62,060 nt of DNA from NCBI GenBank assembly GCA_022592445.1, contig JABYQR010000278.1:1-62060 (forward strand). Reading direction: 5' to 3'. Position 1 is the stretch's first letter, and each line of letters opens with the position of its first letter. The notes beneath the pieces were generated by a model, which worked only from the letters and a program-made list of their open reading frames with translations, ran no database searches and was not told the origin of the DNA. Source of the DNA: Cytidiella melzeri (lineage: Eukaryota; Basidiomycota; Agaricomycetes; Polyporales; Irpicaceae). Shown one piece after another: positions 43,393 through 56,150 of this stretch. A program made the position numbers and the translations under genes.

Positions 43393-43903
43393 GTACTTGT
43401 CCTCAGATGTATGATTTAGGCATCCTCTGGAGTTGTACGACATGCTTTCCATGTCATTTCCTATGCTACTAGAACACAGGCGTACATATATGTGCAGTAT
43501 CCCTATAGTACTATACTACTTAGTCTACACAACCCATATCTGTATGTCTCAGCTAATGTGATGGTTACTACTAGAGTTTCCATATACGGCTGCATAATCC
43601 CCATATCAAGACTGTGGGAACTCTGCTACCCTAAAGTGTCCTTGTAATAAGGCGTGGGAAACTACATATTATATTATATAGTTTTAACAGAAAGGCTGCG
43701 AGTAGATAGGCTTGAAAATTTGTAGAAAAATCACAAAAATGTCTTTGATTGTATTTTAATTTAACCCCTCAAACACAACCATATATTCACGGGATTTTTA
43801 ACATATCAATAACTCTCACAATAATTTCACGTCATGTGAAATCGGCCTTTGCCCGCAGTGGTTGCATCTTGTACTCGAACCTGCAAAAAACCACAAGACG
43901 ATC

Positions 43904-45243
43904 ATGCAGCACAGTACTCCTACCTTAGACGGTAAGTGGCGTCCAAACCGTTTGGTCATGCACGTACGAGATCTGTCTTTCGCTAGAAAGCCAGGCTTCC
44001 ACCGGCGAGTCGGTGGACATCAGAGGAAGAGCGCAGGTTGCGCCTTTCACGCATCCTGTATTTCCACAGGAGATCCTAGACCACATAGTTGGTTTCGTTG
44101 AGGATCTCAAGACTCTTCTAACGTGCTGTCTCAGCTCTCGCACGCTTCACCGTATGGGCACAAAGATGACGTTCCGACATATCGTTGTCCAGCGAAGAAC
44201 ATACCACGACATTCTCCGAGAGCTCGCAAACTCTCCGCTGAAAGCCTCTGCAGTCCGGCGCATTCATTTCTCCCCGAGAAAAGGCCATGGTACTGTGGAA
44301 CTCAACCTGCAGGAGGCGATTCTGGTGCATGTGACAAAGCTCCAGGACGTCTTTATCGACTCACAATTATTCCGCACGCGAGCTCCTGCGACAGTCCCCT
44401 TCCAAGACTGTAGTGCATCACAACATGTCACTCGGCTTACACTGAATAGGACGCTATTTGATACCCCCTTACACCTCTTGGCCTTCATCAATGCTTTCCC
44501 AAGTCTGCGACATCTTACCCTGCGCGATGTATTTCGGAGAGCTGGGAATTCCCCCTCGCAGGAAGATCTAGACAAGTTGGTACCGCCATTTAAACGACCG
44601 AAACTGACCGCATTAGACCTCAACATGGGGAATTATATGATTGCATCACACCTTTTTTGTGAGGAGAGTGTACGGCGTTTGGAAGTGCTGGGACTCCAAC
44701 CATGGGGCACACAAAGTAGCTGGTTGTCCCTCTTTGACAGAGATGCGGCTTACAACAACCTACGTCACATAACCGTTCACAGTTTCATGTATCGTAAGTC
44801 CCTTTTCACACACTCCAACCGCAACTCTTCCACTCATGTACTCACCAGATCGCCGGGACGCCACGCCAATCTTGCCTAAAGCCCCAAACCTGAAGTCCCT
44901 CACACTGAAAGACATCTTCATCCACTCTCGAAACGCGCGGCTACTGGGCCACGGGAAGTACATTCAGCACTTCCTCCTCACAACCTCGGCCAACGGCGTG
45001 GAAGAGCTCTTCTTCCATTTCAAGAAAGTCAGTTTCAACCACTTTGCGGAATTTGCCATCGCGGAATGGCTTCCGTGTTTGTTCGACGACAAGTTTGCCA
45101 AATTGTCGCGCGTCGTTTACACCTTCAGCGGTGTCGCGTTGACGAATGGGAGAGCAGAAATCGAGGCCCATGTCCTGGATGCGCATAAAGTATGGGACCG
45201 GCGTGGTATCGTCGAGGTGATTGTCAAAAATGATGAACAGTAG
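43904..45243 (+). CDS. F-box protein (copy 2), three exons
   Basis: Exons 43904-43931, 43987-44793 and 44849-45243, with two 55-bp introns at the same positions as copy 1; 409 residues, open throughout. Intron 1 begins GTAAGT here, GTGAGT in copy 1. A handful of substitutions distinguish the proteins (for example VEDLKTLL/VQDLETLL, SPRKG/SPGKG, TTSA/TISA). The region of about 510 bp up to the gypsy1 LTR is the native upstream sequence, uninterrupted here, so this copy is the better candidate for normal expression. Confidence 0.85.
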
Positions 45244-45443
45244 GATTGTGTCGATGGGCGATAGATTTGGCAAACTTCATAGGCACGAAAAGCTACAACG
45301 CCAATGTGCTCTGTACAATATTGATAATATCGTAGCTCGACGCTATCACGGAGCCAGAAAGTATTCAAGCTACGTCTTCACAGTCCACTCGCTTCAGTAT
45401 CGAAGTTCAGTATCTTTTTAATCACTCCTGCCTCCTTCACACG

Positions 45444-47257
45444 TTACACCTGATACCTCCACTGTACATGCCTATCCCCAAGCCTAACCCTCTCCCGCCT
45501 ATCATCCTCAAAGTCCACCTTCCCAAGCGCATCGTCAACCTCACCTCCAGCGCTCCCCAGTATCTCTGCTCGTCTCCGATTCTCCTTGTCCATCCACCAC
45601 CACAGCGCACTCGTAACCACGATCGCAAACGACAGATATCCAATCGCAATGCTATGTGGCTTCCTATAATGGTCCTTTTCCCACTCTGGACGATAGATGA
45701 GCACGCCTGTGACAGCTCCAAGGTCGCCTATGGTAATTTGCATGGCGACGGCAACGGCGCGTTTGGCTTGGTTGGATAAGTTCTCAGAGGGCCAGCTATT
45801 ATTCACAAGGGTCAATTTGTAGTATTACCTTTCGTTTGCTAGTAGCTCGCAAACCCCAATCCAGCGATGATTGTCGGGTATGAGTAAACGTCAATGTATA
45901 GACAAAATCGGCTTCATGTCAAGCACTCACCATGAACAAACTCAACGTATACAGCACAAACGCATGCCCATGGAACAGCAGAGCGTATCCCCAGACGAGG
46001 TGATCTGTAAACGCTTGTCGGACGTACACCCACTCGAATTTCTCCTTGTTAGCGGCATCTGAGTCTGCCGCCAACCTCGCCAGAAGACGCGAGCGTTCGT
46101 CCTCTGTCAGCTGTCGGTGAAGTTTGTGTTGGTTGAGGTTTAAGGACGAAGTTAGTAGGAACAGAAAGTTACCCATTTAGCTTTATGAGACCATGTTGGC
46201 ACTATCCAATACGCAACTACCGAGACAACAACCGTGAGAAGGCCTTCCAGGATGAAGATCCTGCGTCGAACGCCGTGAGCTGAATGTAGTAAACTCGGAG
46301 GAAGAGGCATACCACTGCCATCCGCGCTTCCCGCCGATTCCATCCATCTTTCCAATAGCATATGCTAGCACACCTAAAGAGGCAAACCATCTGTACTCTG
46401 TGTAAATGATCCAGGTATATATGGACGTACCTCCGAACGCGCCTGCCAATGCAGCACCGCCGAAGAAAACAGCTACACGCCAATGTCGCTCACGTCTGAC
46501 AACATGACTCAAAACTCCAGCATGGAAGATTTGAGACCCACGCGACTCACTGAAGATAATACGTAGAAAACAGATAAATCACTCCGGGGTACAACCCAGC
46601 TTCCGTTGCTCCTAGAACTGCGTCGCAAAAACAAGCCTATAGTTGACTACATCGTATACTAATCGAATTGAAAACTCACGATAACGTATCCCGAACAAGC
46701 TGGCTTGGTTTGTGACAAAGCCTTTGAAATATTGACGCAATCCCCCAGCAGAATGTCAACGTCGGTAGCCAGAATTGAAGGTCGAATCGTTTGAGGCTGG
46801 AAATGTGAGGTATTCGTGAGTATAGCCTATCATAGTGGGACCATCTATCCTGCAGTGACCCATGTGTCAGACGAAGTTTCGACGTCGACACGGATTTGCG
46901 AACACGTACTTGGCGTTTCCCATATTAGACCTGCAAAATTATGTATCAGAACTCTACCTTGCATAACAATCATTGAAGCATGGACTCACCAATCCGAAAA
47001 GCTGAGCGGATACAAGAGCGGCAATACCGGCAGCAGTCTGTCCATCCCAGTCTGTCAGTGCACCGAGATCTCATACTCGGTAACGAGCGAACGAGGACTC
47101 ACCTGAGATCGACCTTGCTCAGCAACTTCTTGTCCTCCACGGTCCCATACTCGTCGTACACTTTCCACTTGCGAGGCACTTCGTCGACCTCTTCTGCTGA
47201 GGTCAACGAATGTTTCTCGTGATCAGCAGCGTCTCGGTCTGCAAGGTCAGAAGACAT
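45444..47257 (-). pseudogene. MFS transporter of the allantoate permease type, decayed (copy 2)
   Basis: Same exon pattern and the same defects as 9332-11082: the extra T after CWGIAS and the missing stretch after PTIIAGLRFASY. The C-terminal tail is longer (..ALGKVDFEDDRRERVRLGDR) because copy 1 has lost about 26 bp near 9350. Sharing of lesions shows that inactivation came before duplication. Confidence 0.75.
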
Positions 47258-47416
47258 CTTGAGGACGTTGGTGGCAGTGACACGTCGATTCTGATCATGA
47301 AAGTCAATCTCCAGTACTTATAAGAAAGCCTGAGTGTGTCGTGAGCTGTGATGAGGAAACGTAGAGGGAGGATGTCGCCATTGAACCCTGGAGCTTTCCC
47401 GTTGCAGAAGAATAAG

Positions 47417-48207
47417 CACTGGCCGCTGCAGAGTCCGGCGCAGACATGCTCGGGCTGATGTTTGTCCCCACTAGCAAACGGTTTATTCCCCTCCGACGCA
47501 CTCAAAAAATCTCTGCCGCGATACACAGCACCAGACTCTCCCGACCGGTGCTCGAAACCTCCGTGGATAGAATCGTCCCGAACGAACCGTGGTTCACCGC
47601 CCACGCCAACAGACTGTTCACCGCGCTCTCCCCTGCACTCTCCGCCGCCCGACCTCTCCTCGTTGGTGTGTTCCAAGACCAAGCGCGCTCGGAAATCCTC
47701 GACGCCGTCGCCTCTGCCAAGTTGGACCTTGTGCAGCTGCACGGGTCCGAACCACCCGAATGGGCGAAACATATCCCTGTACCCGTCATTCGCGTGTTCC
47801 GCGTCGGCGCGGCGGCTGAAGGGCATGGACACGGGCTCTCAGAGATCACTCGTCCCGGGTTGAACAATTTTGTGCTTTTGGATGCCGTCCTCCCTGGGAG
47901 CGCGAACGGGCTGAGTGGGGGGACGGGCCAGAGGGTGGATTGGCAGCTGGCGAAGAGGGTTGTGGAGAGCGGTGAGGTGGGGGGATGCGGCGCGTCCAAT
48001 GCGGATGTTAACAAGTACCCGATGCCGATTATGCTCGCTGGAGGGCTCACGCCAGAGAATGTGAGGGAGGCGGTGGAGGCTGTGAGGCCGTGGGCAGTGG
48101 ATGTGAGTGGGGGTGTGGAGGTGGAGGGCGGACAGGGAAAGGACGTCGAGAAGGTGAGGGCGTTTGTGAGGGCTGCTAAAGAACCTTTTGTGGATCTAGT
48201 TTGCTAG
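47417..48207 (+). pseudogene. TRP1: Orphan PRAI domain: 3' fragment of TRP1 (copy 2)
   Basis: Same truncated structure as 11242-12032, with only a few substitutions (for example VNKYPMP for VNEYPMP, AVRPW for TVRPW). It keeps QLHGSEPPEW, AGGLTPENV and DVSGGVE but lacks the N-terminal strand with the catalytic Cys and all IGPS/GATase exons. Absence of stops over 253 codons in both copies is compatible either with youth or with some retained role. Confidence 0.75.
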
Positions 48208-48520
48208 ACGGGGCGTGAATATATGTGTGAAGGATATAGGGATCCAGGGTTTTATGGTGTATTCTTATTTGGATTGGAATATCATCTCTACATACCTGTA
48301 TTTTGTTCCGGGGCAGATTAAGAGCCTACCAGGGACATGCTCGTGACATACACAGAATTGGTGGCTGGAGTAAGCGCACAACCTTCAACAAACGGGTTAC
48401 ATATGTGTCATTGTCGCAAAGCCCACAAACATGTACACTTTAGTTGTCCATAATCCCCACACTTCCCATCGTCCACCGTCACATCTGAAGTAATCAAAAG
48501 TATAGAATGGCGATACAGTT

Positions 48521-49174
48521 CTACTTTGATTTTGGTTGAAACCGACGAATGCTTGCCAGATCAGCTTGAAGTGACCAATACATGGCTTGTTCTAACGGAG
48601 CAGTAGGAACTCTATCATCGCCATTTTCCAAACGCCTCCAGACTATATCCAACAACCTATTGTGTTCCTCCATTGGTAGGTCATGTAGTGTCGCCTCCAA
48701 TGGTAGTCTCGGTTGACTTAACCGCTCATGTATTCCTTGGAGCACCATCATCTGTTGGGCCACCGGCAGCTTTGACAAGGCGTCCCGTTGGCTTTCCGAG
48801 AGATCCGAGAGAGACAGTCGTGGCGCTGATGGCCCCGCCTGTGGTTGTGGCTGTGACGGCCCCACCTGTGGTGCTGTCAGTGGTCCTGGCGGTTCCTGCT
48901 TCTGTCTTTTGTTTGAGGCCTCGTCTTTGCCTCCCGGCGCTGGTCTCTTTAATTTCGGTGGACTATGTGATTCTGTTGGTTGCGCATCTGCCATTGGCAT
49001 ACGTTTGGTGATTTGATATGGATTGGTAGAGTCACGTGTGTCTGTGCTCCTTGTCTCTAAGGCAGTGGGGGAGTGGGATTCTCTACTGCCGTATGGGGTG
49101 GCAGACACAGTGACTGTATAGAATGCACTGGTGACAATAGCTGCAATCAAAACAAGAGAGGTTGAGAAGTGCAT
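48521..49174 (-). CDS. Secreted prepro-protein with variable mature domain (variant 2, 217 aa)
   Basis: The ATG at 49174 opens the same 58-residue leader as variant 1 (signal MHFSTSLVLIAAIVTSAFYT, pro-segment, QITKR). Immediately after KR and a shared Met-Pro the proteins part. The mature 159 residues read MADAQPTESHSPPK, a basic KRP..NKRQKQEPP stretch, QVGPSQPQPQAGPS, then a helical, non-repetitive part (SLSDLSESQRDALSKLP, VAQQMMVLQGIHERL, LHDLPMEEHNRLLDIVWRRL). They end RRFQPKSK. Mature length is nearly the same as variant 1 (161). No Cys pattern or known domain. Confidence 0.75.
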   Translation of the reverse strand: MHFSTSLVLIAAIVTSAFYTVTVSATPYGSRESHSPTALETRSTDTRDSTNPYQITKRMPMADAQPTESHSPPKLKRPAPGGKDEASNKRQKQEPPGPLTAPQVGPSQPQPQAGPSAPRLSLSDLSESQRDALSKLPVAQQMMVLQGIHERLSQPRLPLEATLHDLPMEEHNRLLDIVWRRLENGDDRVPTAPLEQAMYWSLQADLASIRRFQPKSK

Positions 49175-49374
49175 GATGATATAGGGACTCTTGGGTGATT
49201 GAAAAAGGTTTTGGAAAGATAATGATATGGCTAGCTGTTGGAAGAGTTTCAGTACAGTGGCCCAACACAAGGGCAAGATGGACAGTAATGTACTTACCGA
49301 CCAGCGCTGAAGCAAGGAAAAGACTTGGAGTGATGGATGTGTTCTAAGGATGAAGCAGGCTGGCAATGGGTCTT

Positions 49375-50529
49375 ATATATCTTGCAAATGCATCCTGTAC
49401 AGCAATGACTCAAAGCAGAGACTACAATCTCAGATTGGGGTTGGAAATGTCCTAGTTACCTTTTGTTTTAAAGATACACTGCTCAGTGATCAATGCAACA
49501 CATTGTGCACTGCATGCTCTGAGATGGTTGGTAGACCGTTGTCAACAGCATTGTTTTACCCCCAAAATTTTATCTCTCATATCAAAGTCAATGCTGTGAT
49601 CAGACCAGAGCCTTGTCCACTGATGCAACATGTATGTAGCAAATAGAGACATTCAGAGTGGATCATCATAGCTATTTTCCAAGTCTAATTCTCGTTAATT
49701 CTGTAGCAGTGGTCTGGGGTCCTACTTCCTGAGTAATTGGGTCATTCATAAGAATAAAGCAGAATCAGGCCTTTTTTTGACCCTCCTTCAGAGGAAAGAC
49801 AACAAGAATTAACCCATGATTATTGCTCTTCCAGTACTTACTCATAACAATTTCATTTACCAGACGATCCAAGTATTTGTATACTCACATGTTTAACACA
49901 TCTGCTACCCTGCTGTCCTTTGTCCACATTTTGATCTAGTCCATTGGCCAGCTACATTCAACATAGTTGGTTGGTGAATGGTAGCTACACAGCAAGGACA
50001 ATTAAATGACCTCACTCAACATAGTGTACATGAAAGCTATAGTTGTGTGTCTCAATATAGGTAATCCAATCTCACCTACCAATGGATCTCCTCACAAAAA
50101 CTGTTGCTGGTGAATTATGAAAAACAATACACTACTTGTAACCAGCTCTTTGAACCTTTGTAATGCTTTGAACTTGCAATCAAAATGCAGTTTTTGACTT
50201 TCCTGCACAGCACATGGGCCCAAATGAACAACTGTTATAAATCCACATACAGCCCCATCTTGTACTAACACCCTGGTCCGGGAATCTTGTCAAATATAGT
50301 GGAATGGAGCAGATCATGGCTAGTCTACTGGAGAAAGTCTCTCAGACTTGCATCAAAACTCTGCTCTTGATTAGTGAGGTATGACATGCCAAAATAGGTA
50401 GTCATGAATACAAGCCCAGGCAAGATATTGTAAAATCCTGGCCAGGCCCTCAGATTCATGGTAGACATGTTCAGCAATTCACAAACCTTGCTTGTTCCCT
50501 GAGCAACAATTACCAGTATTTTCAGCTAG
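49375..50529. other. No gene seen; counterpart of 17690-18829
   Basis: Noncoding; aligned with copy 1 at high identity. It contains the diverged satellite front block from about 50110. Confidence 0.5.
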
Positions 50530-51089
50530 GAGCTGATCCTGACAAGACATTGCCAAGCTCTATATTCCTGGAGCATGTAAGGTTTCTGTTACATCAGCAG
50601 TGGGCAATGCAACTGATTGTCTCACAATTTTTTGCAAACATTGTTTGCTTGCTGAGCAAGCGCTACCATCAAAACACAGCCGGTGGCAGTTTCAATCAGA
50701 ATGAGGCAGTTCAGACATCAACAAGACACGTATGACCTGGAAATTTGATCCTAACAGGAAATATAGAACTCCTATATTCAGGGGGCACATGAATGTTTTT
50801 GCTGCACCAGCAGTGGGCAATGCAACTGATTGTTTCACAAAGTTTGGTTGAGCAAGAGTTACCATCAGAACACAGCCTGTGGCAGTTCCAATTGAAATGA
50901 GGCAGTTCAGACATCAACAGGACAAATTTGCCCTCAAAATTTGATTCTAACAGGAAATCTAGAACTCCTATATTCAGGGGGCACATGATTGTTTCCATTG
51001 CGTTAGCAGTGGCAATGCAACTATTTGTTTCACACAATTTCGAAAGCGTTAGTTGCTTTCTGGGCAAGTGTTACCATCAAAACACAGCC
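50530..51089 (+). repeat. Satellite B array (copy 2)
   Basis: Units of about 196-200 bp with cores at about 50702 and 50898 (GAGGCAGTTCAGACATCAAC), separated by TTCTAACAGGAAATCTAGAAC and GGGGGCACATGATTGTTT motifs. Confidence 0.75.
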
Positions 51090-51504
51090 GGTGGCAGTTA
51101 CAATTCCTGAAGAATGAAGAAGAATTGTTCAGTGTGCTCCAGCACATTGATGCCTTTTCAGATGTGACCTTTTTGTCCCCCAAAGTGTGGGAATCTGATG
51201 GCAGAATACAGAAAGTAACAGTGTCAATAACAAAACAATGAATACAGCTGATGGCATCACACTGGCCTTGTTATCAGCCCTTTATAACTTTGTGTCAGAT
51301 CACTGTTGCAATCACAATGCAGTTTTTGATTTTTACAGACTGCATATGGGTACAAACCTGTACATATTATACACCATTGGATAGCCCTATCATGTGGAAC
51401 ATCTTGGTACAAACATCCTGTCAATTGAAGTGGAATTGAGCAAGTTATGGCCTGTCTACTGAAAAAGGTCACTCAGACTCAGATTCAACTGCACTTTGCT
51501 ATGA
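51090..51504 (+). repeat. Satellite front block, copy 1
   Basis: From CAGTTACAATTCCTGAAGAA; repeated with high identity at 57478-57879, and diverged at 18440-18700 and 50110-50400. No gene. Confidence 0.75.
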
Positions 51505-53289
51505 TGTCAAATTCTGGTCAGGTACATGTGCAGCAGTCTACAGACATTGCTTGCTCTCTGAACAAGGGATACAATTAGAAGACATGCCACACAGAGTATT
51601 GGCTCTGAGCAAGAGTTACCAGTACTTTGGAAGCTAACTACCAAATCTCAACCCCTACTTTCTTGGACAATCTATGTGGCTGCATCGCAGTGAGTACTGC
51701 ATCTGATTGTTCCACAAAGTTTCACAACTGTTAGTTGCTCTCTAAGCAGGAATTACAATCAGAACACAGTCCTGTGGCAGTTCCAATGGGGTGAGGCAGT
51801 TCAGACATCAACCGGACATGGTTGCCTCAGCAGCAAGCACTGCGTCAGATTGTTGCACAAAGTTTCACAACCATGAGTTGGTTTCTAAGGAGGATTAAAA
51901 TCAGAACATAGCCTGTGGCAGTTCTAATGTGGCTGAGGCAGTTCAAACATCAACAGGACGTGGTTGCATCAGCATAGAGCACTGCCTCTCATTCTTCCAT
52001 ACAGTTTCATTACCAGTTGCTCTTTAAACAGGAGTTACAATCAGAACACAGGTGGCAGCTCTAATGGGGGTGAGGCAGCACAGATATCAGCTGGACATGG
52101 TTTCATCAGAAGCCAGCGCTGCATTAATTGGTCCACAAAGTTTCACAGCCACTACTTTCTAAGCAGGAGTTACAGCTGTAGCAGTGCCAATGAGGGTGAG
52201 GCAGTTCAGACATCAACAGTACATGGTTGCATTGGCAGCAAGCACTGCATTTGATTGGTTCGCAAGGTTTCACAACCACTACTCTCTAAGCAGGCGTTAC
52301 AATCAGAACACAGTCTGTGGCAGTTCCAATAGGGGTGATGCAGCTCAGACATCAACAGGACATGGTCGCGTCGGCAGCAAGCACTGCCCCTGATCCTCCC
52401 ACACAGTTTCACAACCACTAGTTGCTCCATAAGCAGGAGTTGCAATCAGAACCCAGCCTAGTGGAAGCGCCAATGGGGGTGAGGCAGTGCAGACATCACC
52501 AGAACACATGTAACATGTTCTACCAATTGATCTAAAGAGACATCCTCAAGCCCTGCATTCTTCAAGCAAATAATTTCCAGAATCAGCAATGAACACTGCA
52601 CAAGATTAATGACAAGATATATGAAGCCACTTGCTACCATTGGTGACTACCTTCATCAATGTATGGCTCCTTTTCCTGCAACCAAGCTTATCAATTGTAG
52701 TACAGTCACTTTATCCCAGATCAAGTTGCCTATCAAAGGTGTCCCCAATAGCAAATGCCTGTAAAACAGTCAATATTCATGACCAGATGGCTTGGCAAGG
52801 TCCTTACCAGAAACAGAGTTGTTTTTTCTTTTTGATAACAAAGTCACAGGTGCAATTGACTATTTCATGCTATATGATTTATTCAATTTGCTATCAATAA
52901 CATAGTCACTTGTAACCCTGCTTCTGCAGTTTACCAAATTGTATCTAGATTATTCAACATAGTTCAACACCATTAAGAAAAAGACACATGTCAAACAATC
53001 TTGATCCATGCTCTACTCCACAAACCTGTCTGAATTCTGTACTCACACCCATTGTTGCACTTCAAACAATACAGCACAGTCCCCCTTCTTTCCTAAATGA
53101 TTGTGTGCTCCAGTGAAGACAAACCACCAACTTACTATACATAACAGATCAACAAAGCTATTCCCAACAAAATTACTTGTTCACGCTGTTACTAGCACCA
53201 AGTTTACTTACAAATCTGGCTTCAAGAGTAATATCTCATTCGATATTCAGGACTTGTACTTGCTGCTTGCCGGCCTTGCTAACGCTAGT
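51505..53289 (+). repeat. Higher-order satellite unit 1
   Basis: An opening segment is followed by six satellite A monomers (cores GAGGCAGTTCAGACATCAAC near 51788, 51936, 52070, 52196, 52338 and 52488; spacing 126-150 bp). A unique block of about 790 bp then ends CGGCCTTGCTAACGCTAGTC. Unit 2 follows directly. Monomer spacing is not a multiple of three, so no reading frame is kept. Confidence 0.8.
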
Positions 53290-55110
53290 CAAATTCTGGT
53301 CAGGTAGATGTGCAGCAGTCTACAGACATTGCTTTCTCTCTGAACAAGGAACACAATTGGAAGACATGCCACACATATTATTAGCTCAGAGCAAGAATGA
53401 CCAGTACTTTGGAAGCTAACTACAAATTCTCAACCCCTACATTCTTGGACAATGTAAATTTGTGGCTGCATCAGCAGTGTGTACTGCATCTGATTGTTCC
53501 ACAAAGTTTCATAACTGTGAGTTGCTTTCTAAGCAGGAGTTACAATCAAAACACAGCCTGTGGCAGTTCCAATGGGGGTGAGGCAGTTCAGACATCAACA
53601 GTACATGGTTGCATTGGCAGCAAGCACTGCTTTGATTGTTGCACAAAGTTTTACAACCATTAGTCACTCTCTAAGGAGGAGTTAAAATCAGAACATAGCC
53701 TGTGGCAGTTCTGGTGGGGCTGAGGCACTCCAGACATCAACAGGCCGTGGTTGCATCACAATAGAGCACTGCCTTTGATTCTTCCATACAGTTTCACAAC
53801 CACCAGTTGCTCTATAAGTAGGAGTTACAATCAGAACATAGCCTGTTGCAGCTCTGATGGGGGTGAGGCAATGCAGACATCAGCTAGACATGGTTTCATC
53901 AGCAGCCAGCACTGCATTCAATTGGTCCACAAAATTTCACAACCATTAGTTGCTCTCTAAGGAGAAGTTACAATCAGAGCACAGCCTGTGGCAGTTCTAG
54001 TGGGGCTGAGGCAGTTCAGACATCAACAGGACATAGTTGCATCAGCAGCAAGCACTGCATTTGATAGTTCCACAAAGTTTCACAACCACTAGTTGCTCTA
54101 TAAGCAGGAGTCACAATCAGAACACAGCCTGTGGCAGTTTCAATGGAGATGAGGCAGTTCATACATCAGGCAGTTCTAGTGGGGCTGAGGCAGTTCAGAC
54201 ATCAACAGGACACGGTTGCATCACCACAGAGCAATGCCTTTGATTCTTTCACACAGTTTCACAACCACTAGTGGATCTATGAGCAGGAGTTACAATCAGA
54301 ACACAGCCTGTGGCAGTTTCAATGGAGATGAGGGAGCTCATATCTCAACAGGATATCAAGCCCTTCATTCCTTAAGCAAGCAATTTTCTGTCATCAGCAG
54401 TGAACACTGCACAAGATTCATGATAAGATATATGAAGCCCCTTGCCACCATTGGCAACTACCCTCATCAATGTATGGCTCCTTTTCCTGCAACCAAACTT
54501 ATCATTTGTAGTACAGTCACTTTATCCCAGATCAAGTTGCCTATCAACAGTGTCCCCAATAGAAAATGCCCGTAATACAGTCAATATTCATGACCAGATG
54601 GCTTGGCAAGGTTCTTACCAGGAACAGAGTTGTTTACTCAGGTTCCTTTTGGTAACAAATTCAGATGTGCAATTAACTGCATGCTAGATGATTTATTCAA
54701 TTTGCTATCAATAACATAATCACTTGCAACCCTGCTCCGGCAGTTTACCAAATTGTTTCTAGAATATTTAACATAGCTCAACACCATCAAGAAGAAGATG
54801 CATGTCAGACAATCTTTATCTCCATGCTCTACTCCACAAACTTCTACATATTTTAATTCTGTACTCACACCTATTGTTGCACTTCAAACAATGCAGCACA
54901 GTCCCTCTACTTTCATGAATAATTGTGCGCTCCAGCGGAGACAAACCACCAAATTACTACGCATTAATCATTGAAGAAGCTATTCCCAACATAATTAATT
55001 GTTCAGGCTGCTACAAGCACCAAGTTTACTTACAAATCTGGCTCCAAAAGTAATATTTTATTCAATCTTCAGGAATTGTACTTGCCGCTTGCCGGCCTTG
55101 CTAACGCTAG
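53290..55110 (+). repeat. Higher-order satellite unit 2
   Basis: Same plan as unit 1, head to tail: opening segment, A monomers with cores near 53578, 53727, 53862, 54008, 54150, 54186 and 54320 (one only 36 bp from its neighbour), then the block of about 760 bp ending CTTGCTAACGCTAGT. Confidence 0.8.
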
Positions 55111-56040
55111 TTTCAATCAGAATGAGGCAGTTCAGACATCAACAGGACACATGTGACTTTTGTTGGAAGTTGATCCTAACAGAAAATTTCCAACTCCTAT
55201 GTTTTGGGGGTGCATTGTTGTTTTTGTTGCATCAGCAGTGGGCAATGCAACTGATTGTTTCACAAAGTTTGGTTGAGCAAGAGTTACCATCAGAACACAG
55301 CCTGGGGCAGTTCCAATTGAAACAAGGCAGTTCAGACATTGACAGGACACATGTAACCTAGAAATTTGATCCTGACAGGAAATCTAGAACTCCTGTATTC
55401 AGGAGGCACATAAATGTTTTTGCTGCACCAGCAGTGGGCAATGCAACTGATTGTTTCACAAGGTTTGGTTGAGCAAGAGTTACCATCAGAAAACAGCCTG
55501 TGGCAGTTCCAATTAGGACGAGGCAGTTCAGACATCAACAAGACACATGTGACCTGGAAATTTGATCCCAACAAAAAATCTGGAACTCCTATATCAAGGG
55601 GGCATATGGATACTCTTTCTGCACTAACAGTGGGCAATGCAACCAATTGTTTCACAGATTGATGCAAACATTAGCTGCTTGCGGAACAAGAGTTACCATC
55701 AGAATACAGCTTGTGGTAGTTAAAATTAGCATGAGGCAGTTCAGACATCGACAGCACACATGTGATCTGGAAATTTAATCCTTACAAAGATATTGAACTC
55801 CTAAATTTAGGGGCACATAACTATTTTAGTTCCAGTAGCAGTGGGAAATGCAACTAATTGTTTATCAGATTTTTGTAAACATTAGTTGCTTGCAGAGCAA
55901 GAGTCACCATCAGATCATAGCCTGTGGCAGTTCCAATCAAAATGAGGCAGTTCAACTTCAGACATTGACAGGATACATGTGACCTGGAAATTTGATCCTA
56001 ACAAGAAATCTAGAACTCCTATATTTTGGGGGCCAAGTGA
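55111..56040 (+). repeat. Satellite B array (third site)
   Basis: Units of about 196-212 bp with cores near 55123, 55324, 55520, 55732 and 55943. Confidence 0.75.
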
Positions 56041-56089
56041 AGCACAGAGATGAGCACCAATATGCACTTGAGATGATCCCATCAAGATC

Positions 56090-56150
56090 CTGTCAATACC
56101 ATTGCCTGCTAAGAGAAAAGTCTAGTAGAAACATTGGAAATCTGTGACAG
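56090..56150 (-). repeat. Remnant of the gypsy1 LTR end
   Basis: CAATACCATTGCCTGCTAAG..AGTAGAAACATTGGAAATCTGTGACAG resembles the last 60 bp of the gypsy1 LTRs (CAATAATACCGTTGCC..CTGTGACA), but diverged. It marks an older insertion between the direct and inverted B arrays. Confidence 0.55.

Larger units (their letters stand above)
43393..51074 (+). repeat. Segmental duplication, copy 2
   Basis: Uninterrupted counterpart of copy 1, without the hAT, the Tc1/mariner-like element or the palindrome. It preserves the pre-insertion sites for all three. Position 51074 (GTTAC|CATC) is the undisturbed counterpart of the gypsy1 left junction at 19435. Confidence 0.9.

Noticed and set aside
51700..52500. 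CRISPR-like regular repeats
   Set aside because: The spacers are themselves homologous and the units are 125-150 bp in a eukaryotic context; this is a satellite.
51700..54350. Cys-rich repeated peptides on both strands of the satellite
   Set aside because: Monomer spacings (126, 134, 142, 148 bp) are not multiples of three and frames break in every unit, so a repetitive protein is not encoded.
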